The translations under genes were made by a program, and so were the position numbers. This document shows positions 45,015 through 55,968 of a stretch of DNA of 64,000 nt, in pieces (position 1 is the first letter of the stretch; every line of letters begins with the position of its first letter). The notes under the pieces were generated by a model. It made no database searches. It saw nothing but the letters and a program-made list of their open reading frames with translations, and was not told the origin of the DNA. The stretch comes from Oceanihabitans gracilariae (lineage in GTDB: Bacteria > Bacteroidota > Bacteroidia > Flavobacteriales > Flavobacteriaceae): contig NZ_JBHULM010000007.1 of NCBI RefSeq assembly GCF_042684485.1, forward strand, positions 1-64,000, given 5' to 3'.

Positions 45015-47558
45015 CTAAGATTCTGTAGGCTTTTCAGCTTTTTCAATTTTAACAATCAGTTCGTTTTTATCTTTATCAAGATCCATCATTATTTCATCAC
45101 CTTCTTGTAATTTAGATGTAATAATTTCTTCTGCTAAAGAATCTTCAACATACTTTTGTATTGCACGTTTTAATGGTCTTGCTCCATATTGTTTATCAAA
45201 ACCTTTGTCTGCAATATATTCTTTTGCAGCTTTGCTTAATTTTAAAGTATATCCAAGTCCTTTGATTCTTAAAAGAAGTTTTTCTAATTCAATATCAATA
45301 ATTTTATTAATATCTTCTTTTTCTAAAGCATTGAACACTACTACATCATCTATTCTGTTTAAAAACTCAGGAGCAAAGGCTTTTTTAAGTGCATTTTCAA
45401 TAACACTTTTGGCATTTGCATCTTCTTGCGCTTTTTGCGCAGCAGTACCAAAACCAACACCAGAACCAAAGTCTTTTAATCTTCGAGCACCAATATTAGA
45501 GGTCATGATAATAATAGCATTTCTAAAATCAATTTTTCTACCAAGGCTGTCTGTTAGGTAACCATCGTCTAGCACTTGAAGCATCATATTGAATACATCA
45601 GGATGTGCTTTTTCAATTTCATCTAATAAAACAACAGCATAAGGTTTGCGTCTTACTTTTTCAGTAAGTTGTCCGCCTTCTTCATAACCTACGTATCCTG
45701 GAGGAGCACCAACAAGTCTTGAGATGGCAAATTTTTCCATGTATTCACTCATGTCAATTCTAATTAAAGAATCTTCGCTATCAAATAACTCTTTAGCTAA
45801 AACTTTAGCTAATTGGGTTTTACCAACACCTGTTTGTCCTAAAAATATAAAAGAACCAATTGGTTTATTAGGATCTTTAAGTCCAGCACGATTACGTTGT
45901 ATGGCTTTAACCACTTTAGCAACGGCTTCGTCTTGACCAATTACTTTTCCTTTTATAAGTTCTGGTAATTTTGCTAGTTTATTGCTTTCTGTTTGTGCAA
46001 TTCTGTTTACAGGAACTCCAGTCATCATAGAAACTACGTCTGCAACGTTTTCTTCGTTTACAATTTCACGATGTAACTTGGTGTCTTCTTCCCATTTTTC
46101 TTGCGCAATAGCTAGGTCTTTTTCAATGCGTTTTTCGTCATCGCGTAACTTTGCAGCTTCTTCGTATTTTTGTTTTTTAACCACCGAAGATTTGGTTTCT
46201 TTAACCGCTTCTAATTGTTTTTCTAGTTCTAGAATTTGTTTAGGCACTTCAATGTTAGTAATATGTACACGAGAACCAGCTTCATCTAAAGCATCAATAG
46301 CTTTGTCTGGTAAAAAACGTTCTGTCATGTATCTATTGGTAAGCTTTACACAAGCTTCAATTGCTTCTTGCGTATACTCAACATTGTGGTGCTCTTCGTA
46401 TTTACTTTTAATATTATTTAAAATTTCAACAGTCTCTTCAACAGAAGTAGGCTCTACAATTACTTTTTGAAAACGACGCTCTAAAGCACCATCTTTTTCA
46501 ATGTATTGTCTATACTCATCTAGAGTAGTTGCACCAATACATTGTATTTCTCCTCTTGCTAAAGCAGGTTTAAACATGTTAGAAGCATCTAAGCTTCCTG
46601 TTGCACCACCAGCACCAACAATGGTATGAATTTCATCTATAAAAAGAATAATATCATCATTCTTTTCTAATTCATTCATAACGGCTTTCATGCGTTCTTC
46701 AAACTGTCCTCTGTATTTAGTACCAGCAACTAAGCTAGCTAAATCAAGAGTAACTACACGTTTGTTAAAAAGAATACGCGATACTTTTTTACTTACAATT
46801 CTATTTGCTAAACCTTCAGCGATGGCAGATTTACCAACACCAGGTTCACCAATTAGTAATGGGTTGTTTTTCTTTCTACGACTTAAGATTTGTGAGACAC
46901 GCTCAATTTCTTTTTCGCGACCAACCACAGGGTCTAGTTTTCCTTCTTCTGCCATAGCAGTTAAATCTCTACCAAAATTATCTAGAACAGGAGTTTTAGA
47001 TTTTTTGTTAGACTTGCTAGTAGGCGTGTTAAAAATGTCTTTAGACGCATCTTCAGAAGAAGAAGTATCCTCATCAGGAAATTCTGATTTTGGTTCTATA
47101 TAATTATCATCGTTTGTAATCATAAGCTTAAATTGTTCTTTAACATTATCATAATCCACTTTAAGCTTATTTAAAAGCTTTGTAGTAGGATCGTTTTCAT
47201 TTCTTAAAATACACAATAATAAATGTGCTGTATTAATAGACGTACTTTGAAACAATTTTGCTTCTAAAAAAGTTGTTTTTAAAGCACGTTCTGCTTGTCT
47301 TGTAAGATGTAAGTTTCGTTTTTCGTTAGAAACTACTGCAACACTTGGATTTGCTGGGCTTAAAATTTCGACTTTACGTCTTAAATGGTTTAAGTCAATT
47401 TCTAGTGCATTTAATATATTAATAGCTTTACCATTGCCATCTCTTAGTAAACCAAGCATTAGATGCTCAGTACCAATGAAATCGTGGCCTAAGCGCAAAG
47501 CTTCTTCCTTACTAAACGCAATTACATCTTTTACTCTAGGTGAAAAATTATCATCCAT
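45015..47558 (-). CDS. clpC: ATP-dependent Clp protease ATP-binding subunit ClpC
   Basis: 847 residues. Clp_N double repeats occupy residues ~1-145. The first AAA+ module carries Walker A GEPGVGKSA. The UVR/linker coiled coil follows (KKQKYEEAAKLRDDEKRIEKDL). The second AAA+ carries GQTGVGKTQ and ends with ClpB_D2-small. Unfoldase partner of ClpP, or a chaperone of the protease system. Divergent to gyrA with a 262-bp gap. Confidence 0.96.
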   Translation of the reverse strand: MDDNFSPRVKDVIAFSKEEALRLGHDFIGTEHLMLGLLRDGNGKAINILNALEIDLNHLRRKVEILSPANPSVAVVSNEKRNLHLTRQAERALKTTFLEAKLFQSTSINTAHLLLCILRNENDPTTKLLNKLKVDYDNVKEQFKLMITNDDNYIEPKSEFPDEDTSSSEDASKDIFNTPTSKSNKKSKTPVLDNFGRDLTAMAEEGKLDPVVGREKEIERVSQILSRRKKNNPLLIGEPGVGKSAIAEGLANRIVSKKVSRILFNKRVVTLDLASLVAGTKYRGQFEERMKAVMNELEKNDDIILFIDEIHTIVGAGGATGSLDASNMFKPALARGEIQCIGATTLDEYRQYIEKDGALERRFQKVIVEPTSVEETVEILNNIKSKYEEHHNVEYTQEAIEACVKLTNRYMTERFLPDKAIDALDEAGSRVHITNIEVPKQILELEKQLEAVKETKSSVVKKQKYEEAAKLRDDEKRIEKDLAIAQEKWEEDTKLHREIVNEENVADVVSMMTGVPVNRIAQTESNKLAKLPELIKGKVIGQDEAVAKVVKAIQRNRAGLKDPNKPIGSFIFLGQTGVGKTQLAKVLAKELFDSEDSLIRIDMSEYMEKFAISRLVGAPPGYVGYEEGGQLTEKVRRKPYAVVLLDEIEKAHPDVFNMMLQVLDDGYLTDSLGRKIDFRNAIIIMTSNIGARRLKDFGSGVGFGTAAQKAQEDANAKSVIENALKKAFAPEFLNRIDDVVVFNALEKEDINKIIDIELEKLLLRIKGLGYTLKLSKAAKEYIADKGFDKQYGARPLKRAIQKYVEDSLAEEIITSKLQEGDEIMMDLDKDKNELIVKIEKAEKPTES

Positions 47559-47820
47559 AAATTGTTCCTTTCTTCATTAAAAATACTAAAATCCTATTAC
47601 TAAAATCAAAAACTGTACCTTAATTTATAGGATATATGCTAATAGACGAAAAAAAGTTTATAAAATCAAAATAATTAACAGCATACTTATTAACTAATAA
47701 AGAGATGTAAATTGTTAATAAAAAGTCTCAAAAAATATAACTGAAAGTCTTACTATGACTAATGAAAGTTTTATATTAGCGTGTTTTGAAAACAAGAAAA
47801 TAATTTAATATTTTATATAT

Positions 47821-50370
47821 ATGGCAGAAGGAGAAAAACTCATTCCTATTAACATTGAAGATGAAATGAAATCGGCGTACATAGATTATTCTATGTCAGT
47901 CATTGTGTCACGTGCTTTACCAGACGTAAGAGATGGTTTAAAGCCTGTGCATAGACGTGTACTTTATGGTATGCATGAATTAGGTGTTAGAGCAAATGGT
48001 GCACATAAAAAGTCTGCAAGAATTGTTGGAGAGGTTTTAGGTAAGTATCATCCACATGGAGATACTTCGGTTTATGATGCAATGGTACGTATGGCTCAAG
48101 AGTGGAGTTTACGTTACATGCTAGTAGATGGTCAAGGGAATTTTGGTTCTGTAGATGGGGATAGTCCTGCAGCAATGCGTTATACAGAGGCAAGAATGCG
48201 CAAGATATCTGAAGACATGTTGGCAGATATTGATAAAGAAACTGTAGATCATAAATTAAATTTTGATGATACTTTAGAAGAACCAACCGTTTTACCAACG
48301 CGTATTCCTGGTCTATTGGTAAATGGAGCTTCAGGTATTGCTGTTGGTATGGCAACCAATATGCCACCACATAACTTAACAGAAGTTGTTGATGGTACTA
48401 TTGCTTACATAGAAAATAACGACATAGAAATAGATGAGCTAATACAGCACATTAAAGCACCAGATTTTCCAACAGGAGGAACTATTTATGGTTATGATGG
48501 TGTAAAAGAAGCTTTTCATACTGGTAGAGGACGTATTGTTATGCGTGGTAATGCTAATATTGAAGAGGTTCATGGTCGCGAATGTATTATTGTGACTGAA
48601 ATTCCGTATCAAGTCAACAAAGCAGATATGATTAAAAAAACTGCTGATTTGATTAATGATAAAAAACTAGAAGGTATCTCTACTATTAGAGATGAATCGG
48701 ATAGAAACGGAATGCGAATTGTATACGTTTTAAAGCGTGATGCAATACCAAACATTGTACTTAATAAATTATATAAGTATACTGCTTTACAATCTTCATT
48801 TAGTGTAAACAACATTGCATTAGTAAATGGTAGACCACAATTATTGAATCTAAAAGAATTGATTCACTATTTTGTAGAACACAGACATGATGTGGTGGTT
48901 AGACGTACTACTTATGAGTTACGTAAAGCAGAAGAAAGAGCACATATATTAGAAGGTTTAATTATTGCTTCTGATAATATTGATGAAGTAATTGCTATTA
49001 TTAGAGCATCTTCTAATGCCGATGAAGCGAGAACCAATTTAATTGAGCGCTTTAAACTTTCAGAAATACAAGCAAAAGCAATTGTAGAAATGCGTCTGCG
49101 CCAATTAACCGGTTTAGAGCAAGACAAATTGCGTAGTGAGTATGAAGAAATCATGAAAACTATTGAAGATCTTAAAGATATTCTTGCTAAAAAAGAGCGT
49201 AGAATGGAAATTATTAAAGACGAACTTCAAGTAGTAAAAGATAAATATGGTGATGCACGTCGTTCTAAAATAGAATACGCAGGAGGAGACTTAAGTATTG
49301 AAGATATGATACCAAATGAAAAAGTGGTTATTACCATTTCTCATGCTGGTTATATTAAACGTACATCGCTTACAGAATACAAAACACAAAATAGAGGAGG
49401 AGTAGGACAAAAAGCATCTACTACAAGAAATGAAGATTTCTTAGAGCACCTATTTGTTGGTACCAACCACCAATACATGTTATTCTTTACACAAAAAGGA
49501 AAATGTTTCTGGATGCGTGTATATGAAATTCCTGAAGGAAGTAAAACTTCTAAAGGTAGAGCAATACAAAACCTTATAAATATCGAGCAAGATGATAAGG
49601 TAATGGCATTTATTTGTACTCAAGATTTAAAAGATGAAGATTACATAAATAGTAATTATGTAATTATGGCTACCAAAAAAGGGCAAGTTAAAAAGACCTC
49701 TTTAGAGCAATATTCACGTCCTAGAACTAATGGTATTAACGCTATTACCATTAAAGAAGATGATGAATTACTAGAAGCTAAACTTACTACAGGAGAAAGC
49801 CAAGTAATGTTAGCCCTTAAATCTGGAAAAGCAATTCGTTTTGAAGAAGCTAAGACAAGACCAATGGGAAGAAACGCATCTGGTGTACGTGGTATTAGAT
49901 TACAAGACGAAAAAACAGATGAAGTAATTGGTATGATTGCTGTAAACGATATGGAAAGCAATATACTTGTGGTTTCAGAAAACGGTTATGGTAAACGTTC
50001 AAGCTTAGAAGACTACAGAATTACCAATAGAGGAGGAAAAGGTGTAAAAACTATCTCTATTACAGAAAAAACAGGTAACTTAGTGGCAATCAAGAATGTA
50101 ACTGATTTAGATGACTTAATGATTATCAATAAATCAGGTATTGCTATTAGAATGGCTGTTAAAGATTTAAGAGTAATGGGTAGAGCTACACAAGGTGTAA
50201 AACTTATTAACCTTAAAGGAAAAGATTCTATTGCTGCAGTAGCAAAAGTAATGCAAGATGAAGAAGAAGTAGAATTAGATGACGAAGGAAATGTAATTGT
50301 TCCTGAAAACATTGCACCTACTAATGACAATGAAGATGGCACAACTATTGATACTAGTGAAGAAGAATAA
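47821..50370 (+). CDS. gyrA: DNA gyrase subunit A
   Basis: 849 residues. Catalytic Tyr121 in MRYTEARM. The quinolone-determining stretch HPHGDTSVYDAMVRM has Thr82 at the E. coli Ser83 position and Asp86 at the Asp87 position. The C-terminal domain contains the six-blade pinwheel repeats (NRGGVGQKAST, ASGVRGIRL, NRGGKGVKTI) including the GyrA box (NRGGVGQ). An acidic tail (EEEVELDDEGN) closes it. It introduces negative supercoils with GyrB. Confidence 0.97.
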   Translation: MAEGEKLIPINIEDEMKSAYIDYSMSVIVSRALPDVRDGLKPVHRRVLYGMHELGVRANGAHKKSARIVGEVLGKYHPHGDTSVYDAMVRMAQEWSLRYMLVDGQGNFGSVDGDSPAAMRYTEARMRKISEDMLADIDKETVDHKLNFDDTLEEPTVLPTRIPGLLVNGASGIAVGMATNMPPHNLTEVVDGTIAYIENNDIEIDELIQHIKAPDFPTGGTIYGYDGVKEAFHTGRGRIVMRGNANIEEVHGRECIIVTEIPYQVNKADMIKKTADLINDKKLEGISTIRDESDRNGMRIVYVLKRDAIPNIVLNKLYKYTALQSSFSVNNIALVNGRPQLLNLKELIHYFVEHRHDVVVRRTTYELRKAEERAHILEGLIIASDNIDEVIAIIRASSNADEARTNLIERFKLSEIQAKAIVEMRLRQLTGLEQDKLRSEYEEIMKTIEDLKDILAKKERRMEIIKDELQVVKDKYGDARRSKIEYAGGDLSIEDMIPNEKVVITISHAGYIKRTSLTEYKTQNRGGVGQKASTTRNEDFLEHLFVGTNHQYMLFFTQKGKCFWMRVYEIPEGSKTSKGRAIQNLINIEQDDKVMAFICTQDLKDEDYINSNYVIMATKKGQVKKTSLEQYSRPRTNGINAITIKEDDELLEAKLTTGESQVMLALKSGKAIRFEEAKTRPMGRNASGVRGIRLQDEKTDEVIGMIAVNDMESNILVVSENGYGKRSSLEDYRITNRGGKGVKTISITEKTGNLVAIKNVTDLDDLMIINKSGIAIRMAVKDLRVMGRATQGVKLINLKGKDSIAAVAKVMQDEEEVELDDEGNVIVPENIAPTNDNEDGTTIDTSEEE

Positions 50371-50404
50371 ATAAAACGAACAATAAAAAACAAACTTTAA
50401 AAAA

Positions 50405-51649
50405 ATGAAAAAACAAGTAATTGTAGCTTTAGCACTAGCATTTAGTGTGTTTACTTTTGCACAAAAGAAAGAGCTTAAGACTGTAGAAAAAGCTATTAAA
50501 AATAATGATTTTTCAGTAGCTAAATCTCTTTTAGGTCAATTAGAACCAATGCTTCCTGATATGGAAGATAAATACAAAGACAAGTATTACTTATTAAAGG
50601 GACAAGCATTTTATGCTAACGGAACAGGAAGTGATGAAGATATCGATATAGCCATTGATAACTTAGATAATGCAAAAGGTTCTTATAAAGTAGAAGTTGA
50701 AAAAATTAAACAAAATTTAATTAATACACTTTTAACAGAATCTAACAACCAATACCAATCTGCGCAATATTTAGAAGCAGTGAATGGATTTGAAAAATTA
50801 TACAAATTAATTCCTTCAGATACTACTTATTTATACTATGCAGCTTCTAGTGCAGTTACAGGAAAAGATTATGATTCTGCTGTAAAAAACTATGAAAAAT
50901 TATTAGAATTAGGATATACAGGAATTGAAAAACAATATGTAGCTACAAATGTAGAAACAGGAGAAGTTGAAGCTTTTTCTAAATCACAAAGAAATTTATT
51001 TGTAAAAGCAGGTTCACACATCAAACCTTCAGTAAGAGTTTCAAAATCTAAAAGAGGAGAAATTGTAAAAAACCTTGCCTTTATTTACTTAAATAATGGA
51101 GAATCTGATAAAGCATTAAAAGCGGTTCAAGCTGCTAGAGAAATGGATCCAACAGATTCTAATTTAATCTTATCGGAAGCTAATCTACATTATAAAAATG
51201 GAGATAAAGAAACTTATAAAAAATTAATTGAAGAAGCAATTCAATTAGATCCAAACAACACAGACCTTATATTTAACTTAGGTGTTGTGTCTGCAGAAAA
51301 TGGAGAGATTGAAAAAGCTAAAGAATATTATACTAAAGTAATTTCTTTAGAGCCAGAAAATGTAAATGCACAAACAAACATGGCTGCATTAATATTAGGT
51401 GAAGAAAATGCTTTAATTGAAGAAATGAATGGTCTTGGTACTTCTAATGCAGATAACATTCGTTATGATGAATTAAAAGAACAACGTACTAAATTATACC
51501 ACAGTGCAGTTCCTTATTTAGAGTCTGTACTTGAAGTAGAACCAGAAAACGTACAAGTAGCTAAAACACTATTAAATATTTATGGTGCTATTGGTGAAAC
51601 AGAAAAAGAAAATGCAATAAAAGAATTACTTAATTCTACGGGAAACTAA
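50405..51649 (+). CDS. Secreted tetratricopeptide-repeat protein
   Basis: 414 residues with a signal peptide (MKKQVIVALALAFSVFTFAQ). Several TPR units are visible (e.g. ADKALKAVQAAREMDPTDS-like and TDLIFNLGVVSAENGEIEKA). It starts 34 bp after gyrA in the same direction and is probably co-transcribed. TPR proteins of this type usually sit in the periplasm or at the outer membrane as scaffolds. Partner unknown. Confidence 0.85.
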   Translation: MKKQVIVALALAFSVFTFAQKKELKTVEKAIKNNDFSVAKSLLGQLEPMLPDMEDKYKDKYYLLKGQAFYANGTGSDEDIDIAIDNLDNAKGSYKVEVEKIKQNLINTLLTESNNQYQSAQYLEAVNGFEKLYKLIPSDTTYLYYAASSAVTGKDYDSAVKNYEKLLELGYTGIEKQYVATNVETGEVEAFSKSQRNLFVKAGSHIKPSVRVSKSKRGEIVKNLAFIYLNNGESDKALKAVQAAREMDPTDSNLILSEANLHYKNGDKETYKKLIEEAIQLDPNNTDLIFNLGVVSAENGEIEKAKEYYTKVISLEPENVNAQTNMAALILGEENALIEEMNGLGTSNADNIRYDELKEQRTKLYHSAVPYLESVLEVEPENVQVAKTLLNIYGAIGETEKENAIKELLNSTGN

Positions 51650-51673
51650 ACGTAGTATACATTACTAAATAAA

Positions 51674-51704
51674 AAAAAGCCACTTCATTGAAGTGGCTTT
51701 TTTA
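51674..51704. terminator. Bidirectional terminator
   Basis: AAGCCACTTCA (51677-51687) pairs with TGAAGTGGCTT (51689-51699), then a T-run. Between the TPR gene and the NlpC/P60 gene. Confidence 0.85.
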
Positions 51705-52454
51705 TTAGATTATTTTTTTAATGACTCTAAGCTTATGGGTATGCATTCGTTTTTCTGCATTGTAAATACCAGAATGATCTATTCTATCAATTCTAACTTT
51801 TCCATGAGCATGAATAATATAATTATCTTTCATAATAATACCAACATGCACAATAGCGCCTTCGTTATTGTCAAAAAACGCAAGGTCTCCTGGTTCACTT
51901 TCTTCAATAAAACTTAAGGCTTCTCCTTGTGTTGCTTGTTGCGAAGCATCACGTAATAATTTATAACCATTCAGTTTATAAACCATTTGTGTAAATCCAG
52001 AACAATCAATACCTAAAGGCGTTTTTCCTCCCCAAAGATAGGGTGCATTTAAAAAAGAAAATGCGGTATTTATTAAGTGCTTTTTATCTCGAATACTATT
52101 TGTTGTAACGCCATCAAAAGTATGTTCTAAAAGATGTAAACCGTTTAAACAAGCACCTAAAGTTACAGGATATAATTGGTTGTTTTTATCTTGAACAAAT
52201 TCAATTAAATCATTAGAAAGAATAGGAAATTCTTCATGTAAGCTAAAGTATTGCGCTTCGGTAATCTCTACATATTGTTTGTTGTCAATCCAGCCTTCGT
52301 AATTATCAAATGCTAATCGAATTCTGCTCCAAGATTTACGTTGCTCTAACACCTTAAAATAATCACCATACAAAACTTGCGAAACGAGTTCGGTTTTATC
52401 TGAAGGTTCAAATCTCAAAGGAACAATGCTTAAGTTACAAATTCCGTATTGCAT
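51705..52454 (-). CDS. NlpC/P60 peptidoglycan endopeptidase with SH3 domains
   Basis: 249 residues. An N-terminal SH3-like part (SDKTELVSQVLYGDYFKVLE) precedes the C40 domain with GIDCSGFTQMVYKL (nucleophile Cys) and GAIVHVGIIM (His). It cleaves peptide cross-links in the wall. No export signal is obvious at the N-terminus, so location is uncertain. It lies 61 bp after the thiolase gene on the same strand. Confidence 0.85.
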   Translation of the reverse strand: MQYGICNLSIVPLRFEPSDKTELVSQVLYGDYFKVLEQRKSWSRIRLAFDNYEGWIDNKQYVEITEAQYFSLHEEFPILSNDLIEFVQDKNNQLYPVTLGACLNGLHLLEHTFDGVTTNSIRDKKHLINTAFSFLNAPYLWGGKTPLGIDCSGFTQMVYKLNGYKLLRDASQQATQGEALSFIEESEPGDLAFFDNNEGAIVHVGIIMKDNYIIHAHGKVRIDRIDHSGIYNAEKRMHTHKLRVIKKII

Positions 52455-52515
52455 TAATAAAAAGTATGTTAAGTGTCTGGGTTAGCGTTTTTATTTATTG
52501 GGTAATTATCTGCTA

Positions 52516-53694
52516 TTACAAACGTTCTATAACAATAGCAGAAGCGCCACCACCACCATTACAAATAGATGCAGCACCAATCTTGGCATTGTTTTGTTTT
52601 AAAACATTTAATAAGGTTATAATAATTCTAACACCAGAACATCCTAAAGGGTGTCCTAAAGAAACAGCACCTCCATTTACGTTTACCTTACTATCTTCAA
52701 GGCCTAATATTTTCATATTTGCTAAACCAACTACAGAAAAAGCTTCGTTAAACTCAAAATAATCAACATCATTTAATGCTATTCCTGCTTTATCTAAAGC
52801 TTTAGGTAATGCTTTAGAAGGAGAGGTTGTAAACCATTTTGGTTCTTGTGCAGCATCTGCATAACTTTTTATAGTTGCTAAAGGTGTTAAACCTAAAGCT
52901 TCTGCTTTTTCTTTACTCATTAAAACCATGGCACCAGCACCATCATTAATAGTAGAAGCATTAGCAGCTGTTACTGTTCCTTCTTTAGTAAAAGCAGGAC
53001 GTAATGTAGGAATTCTATCCATTTTTACGTTGGTAAACTCTTCGTCTTTATTAACGACAACAGGTTCACCACGTCTTTGCGGTACTTCAACAGGAACTAC
53101 TTCTTCATCAAATTTTCCAGCTTCCCAAGCAGCAGCAGAACGGTTGTAAGACTGTACAGCAAAAGCATCTTGCTCTTCTCTAGAAAAATTATATTCTGTA
53201 GCACATGCATCTGCACAAACACCCATTGCGTTTTGGTCATAAGCATCTACTAATCCGTCACGTTGCATACCATCTTCCATTTTAGCAGGACCAAATTTGG
53301 TAGCTGTTCTTGCATGAAAATAGTGTGGTATTAAACTCATGTTTTCCATACCACCAGCAACTACAACTTCTGCATCACCTAAGGCAATAGCTTGTGCAGC
53401 TTGCATAACGGTTTTCATACCAGAAGCACAAACTTTATTAATTGTAGTACAAGGTACAGTATCTGGAATACCAGCATAAATAGCAGCTTGTCTTGCTGGA
53501 GCTTGACCTGTTCCTGCTTGAACAACATTACCCATTAAAACTTCATCAACCATTTCTGGTTTTAAATTTATTTTATCTAAAGCTCCTTTTATTGCTATTG
53601 CTCCTAATTTTGGTGCAGGTACTGTAGATAATGCTCCTAAAAAACTACCAATTGGTGTTCTAGCAGCAGATACTATTACTACTTCTTTACTCAT
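52516..53694 (-). CDS. Acetyl-CoA C-acyltransferase (thiolase)
   Basis: 392 residues, the usual thiolase length. Nucleophile Cys in INKVCASGMK, GHPLGCSGVR and the C-terminal CNGGGGASA carry the catalytic cysteines and histidine. It condenses or cleaves acetyl-CoA units. Biosynthetic (acetoacetyl-CoA) and degradative roles cannot be separated here. Confidence 0.94.
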   Translation of the reverse strand: MSKEVVIVSAARTPIGSFLGALSTVPAPKLGAIAIKGALDKINLKPEMVDEVLMGNVVQAGTGQAPARQAAIYAGIPDTVPCTTINKVCASGMKTVMQAAQAIALGDAEVVVAGGMENMSLIPHYFHARTATKFGPAKMEDGMQRDGLVDAYDQNAMGVCADACATEYNFSREEQDAFAVQSYNRSAAAWEAGKFDEEVVPVEVPQRRGEPVVVNKDEEFTNVKMDRIPTLRPAFTKEGTVTAANASTINDGAGAMVLMSKEKAEALGLTPLATIKSYADAAQEPKWFTTSPSKALPKALDKAGIALNDVDYFEFNEAFSVVGLANMKILGLEDSKVNVNGGAVSLGHPLGCSGVRIIITLLNVLKQNNAKIGAASICNGGGGASAIVIERL

Positions 53695-53792
53695 AATTAT
53701 GTGCTTTTAATTTTATTATTGCGAAATTAATCATTTTTTGGCATAAATGAATACGATTCGCATTTTATAAGTAATTAAAAAGGATATTTTAT

Positions 53793-53800
53793 TACATTTG
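53793..53800 (+). promoter_or_regulatory. -7 element for the 7TM-HD gene
   Basis: TACATTTG, exact match, 18 bp before the ATG at 53818. The leader would be only ~11 nt. No -33 TTG at the expected place. Confidence 0.45.
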
Positions 53801-53817
53801 AAAATAGTATTATCTTT

Positions 53818-55866
53818 ATGAAAGACCTTATCAATAATTTATATAAAAATCACGCTTTAATATACAAAGTGCTGCTTTTTATCTGTGCAACTATACTTAT
53901 TGTTTATCTGTTTCCGAAACAAGGAAAGTTTAAATATAATTTTGAACAAGGGAAGCCTTGGCAATCAGAAAATTTATACGCTCCTTTTAATTTCGCCATT
54001 AAAAAAACTCCGGAAGAAATAGATAAAGAAAAGAGGGTTACCATAGAAAAGGCAAGTTTGTACTTTAATTTAGACGCGAATATTGAAAAAAATGTTAGAA
54101 CTAACTACAAAGAAGGTTTTTATAAAACGTTTCCAGATTCTCTTTCTAACACTACATTAAATGGTCTTTTTAAAACAGGTGAACTTATTATTGATAGATT
54201 ATATGATAACGGAGTTTTAGATGAAAACTACACCTTTGCTAATGACAAAAAAAGTGTTATTCTAAACAAACGAATTACCGTTAAACAAACCCTATTTTCT
54301 AATTTAATACAGCAAAAAAACTTATCTTCTTTAGTGGATTTGGTTTTAAAAGACAATAATAAAGCAAGATACCACACGCAGTTTTTGGCATTGTTTTTTG
54401 ATATTGTAGAACCCAATTTAACGTATAATAAATCCTTAACAGAAAGCGCCTTACAAGAAGATTTAAACAATATAGCATATACTAGAGGTAGTATAGAAAA
54501 AGAGACTTTAATTATATCTAAAGGAGAAGTAGTAGAAGGAGAGAAATATCAAATTTTAGAGTCGTTAAAAAACGAATATAAGTCGCAAGTATGGACCGAT
54601 TCTAACTACAATTGGGTGGTTTTTGCCTATACTTTATTAGTAGCACTAGCTTTGTTAATGTTGCTTCTTTTTTTAAGAAAATATCGATTAGATGTTTTTA
54701 ATAATAATACCAAAGTAACCTTTATCTTTTTTAATGTTATTTTAATGATATTAATTACCACTTTGGTAATAAGCTACAATTCTAAATATGTATATGTAAT
54801 ACCTATTTGTATTTTACCACTGGTATTAAAAGCTTTTTTTGATTCTAGATTAGGGTTGTATACACATGTAATTACAGTGGTGTTACTAGGTTTAATAGTA
54901 CCTAATAGTTACGAGTATATGTTTTTGCAAATTATAGCAGGAATTGTAACTATTTTAACGGTTTCAGAGCTTTATAAGCGCGCTAATTTATTTATTTCGG
55001 TAGGACAAATAACCTTAATTTATATTATTGCTTATTTTGCGTTTTTTGTAATTCATGAAGGAAGTGTAGAAGCCATACATTGGGAAACCTTTGGTTTATT
55101 TGTGTTATGTGGTTTAGCTACTTTATTTGTGCAACCATTAATTTATGTATATGAAAAGTTATTTGGACTGGTTTCTGATGTGTCTCTTTTAGAGTTATCT
55201 GATACCAATAGTAAGCTTTTAAAAGAATTATCTAATAAAGCACCAGGAACCTTTCATCACTCTTTAAACGTAGCCAATTTAGCTGAAGCAGCAGCAAATG
55301 AAATAGGAGCAAACGCTATGTTAATTCGTGTAGGAGCATTGTATCATGATATTGGTAAAATGAAGAATCCTACGTTTTTTACCGAAAATCAATCTACAGG
55401 AATCAATCCGCATGACGAATTATCGTCTTTTGAAAGCGCAACAATTATTATAAATCACGTAATAGATGGAATTGAAATAGCAAGAAAAAACAATTTGCCA
55501 GATCGTGTAATTGATTTTATAAGAACCCATCATGGTACTAGTTTAGTATACTACTTTTATAAAAAAGAAAAAGCGTTAAATGAAAATGTACGTAAAGAAG
55601 ACTTTATGTATCCAGGACCAAAGCCTTTTAGTAAAGAAACAGCCATTTTAATGATGTGTGATAGTGTAGAGGCAGCATCTAAAAGTTTGAAGGAACCAAC
55701 CTCTACTAAAATAGATAAATTTGTAGAAAACATTATAAATAAGCAAATGGAAGGAGAGCAATTTCTAAATGCTAATATTACTTTTAAAGAAATTCAATCT
55801 ATTAAAAAAGTGCTAAAGCACAAGCTTGCAAATATTTACCATCTTAGAATTGAATATCCGGAATAA
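53818..55866 (+). CDS. 7TM-HD family phosphohydrolase (PgpH-like)
   Basis: 682 residues. An N-terminal membrane helix, then an extracytoplasmic 7TMR-HDED domain (~50-250), then about seven membrane helices (~260-460), then an HD domain with HHSLNVANLAEAA and ALYHDIGKM. This is the PgpH layout, whose members hydrolyse cyclic di-AMP. Substrate specificity here is inferred. Confidence 0.88.
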   Translation: MKDLINNLYKNHALIYKVLLFICATILIVYLFPKQGKFKYNFEQGKPWQSENLYAPFNFAIKKTPEEIDKEKRVTIEKASLYFNLDANIEKNVRTNYKEGFYKTFPDSLSNTTLNGLFKTGELIIDRLYDNGVLDENYTFANDKKSVILNKRITVKQTLFSNLIQQKNLSSLVDLVLKDNNKARYHTQFLALFFDIVEPNLTYNKSLTESALQEDLNNIAYTRGSIEKETLIISKGEVVEGEKYQILESLKNEYKSQVWTDSNYNWVVFAYTLLVALALLMLLLFLRKYRLDVFNNNTKVTFIFFNVILMILITTLVISYNSKYVYVIPICILPLVLKAFFDSRLGLYTHVITVVLLGLIVPNSYEYMFLQIIAGIVTILTVSELYKRANLFISVGQITLIYIIAYFAFFVIHEGSVEAIHWETFGLFVLCGLATLFVQPLIYVYEKLFGLVSDVSLLELSDTNSKLLKELSNKAPGTFHHSLNVANLAEAAANEIGANAMLIRVGALYHDIGKMKNPTFFTENQSTGINPHDELSSFESATIIINHVIDGIEIARKNNLPDRVIDFIRTHHGTSLVYYFYKKEKALNENVRKEDFMYPGPKPFSKETAILMMCDSVEAASKSLKEPTSTKIDKFVENIINKQMEGEQFLNANITFKEIQSIKKVLKHKLANIYHLRIEYPE

Positions 55867-55891
55867 TTTTTTAAAAAAAGTCAAAAAAATG

Positions 55892-55923
55892 TTTGTCAAG
55901 TTCAAGATGATAACTTACATTTG
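55892..55923 (+). promoter_or_regulatory. Consensus promoter of the tRNA cluster
   Basis: TTTG (55892-55895), 20 nt, TACATTTG (55916-55923). Both elements match the consensus. Predicted start near 55930, 39 nt before tRNA-Ser. Confidence 0.7.
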
Positions 55924-55968
55924 CATCCGCGTTTAGGAATAAATGCTGTAGTTCATAACAAAATTACT

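Noticed and set aside
47987..50393. Minus-strand ORFs within gyrA
   Set aside because: They are antisense to a gyrA frame with all catalytic motifs.
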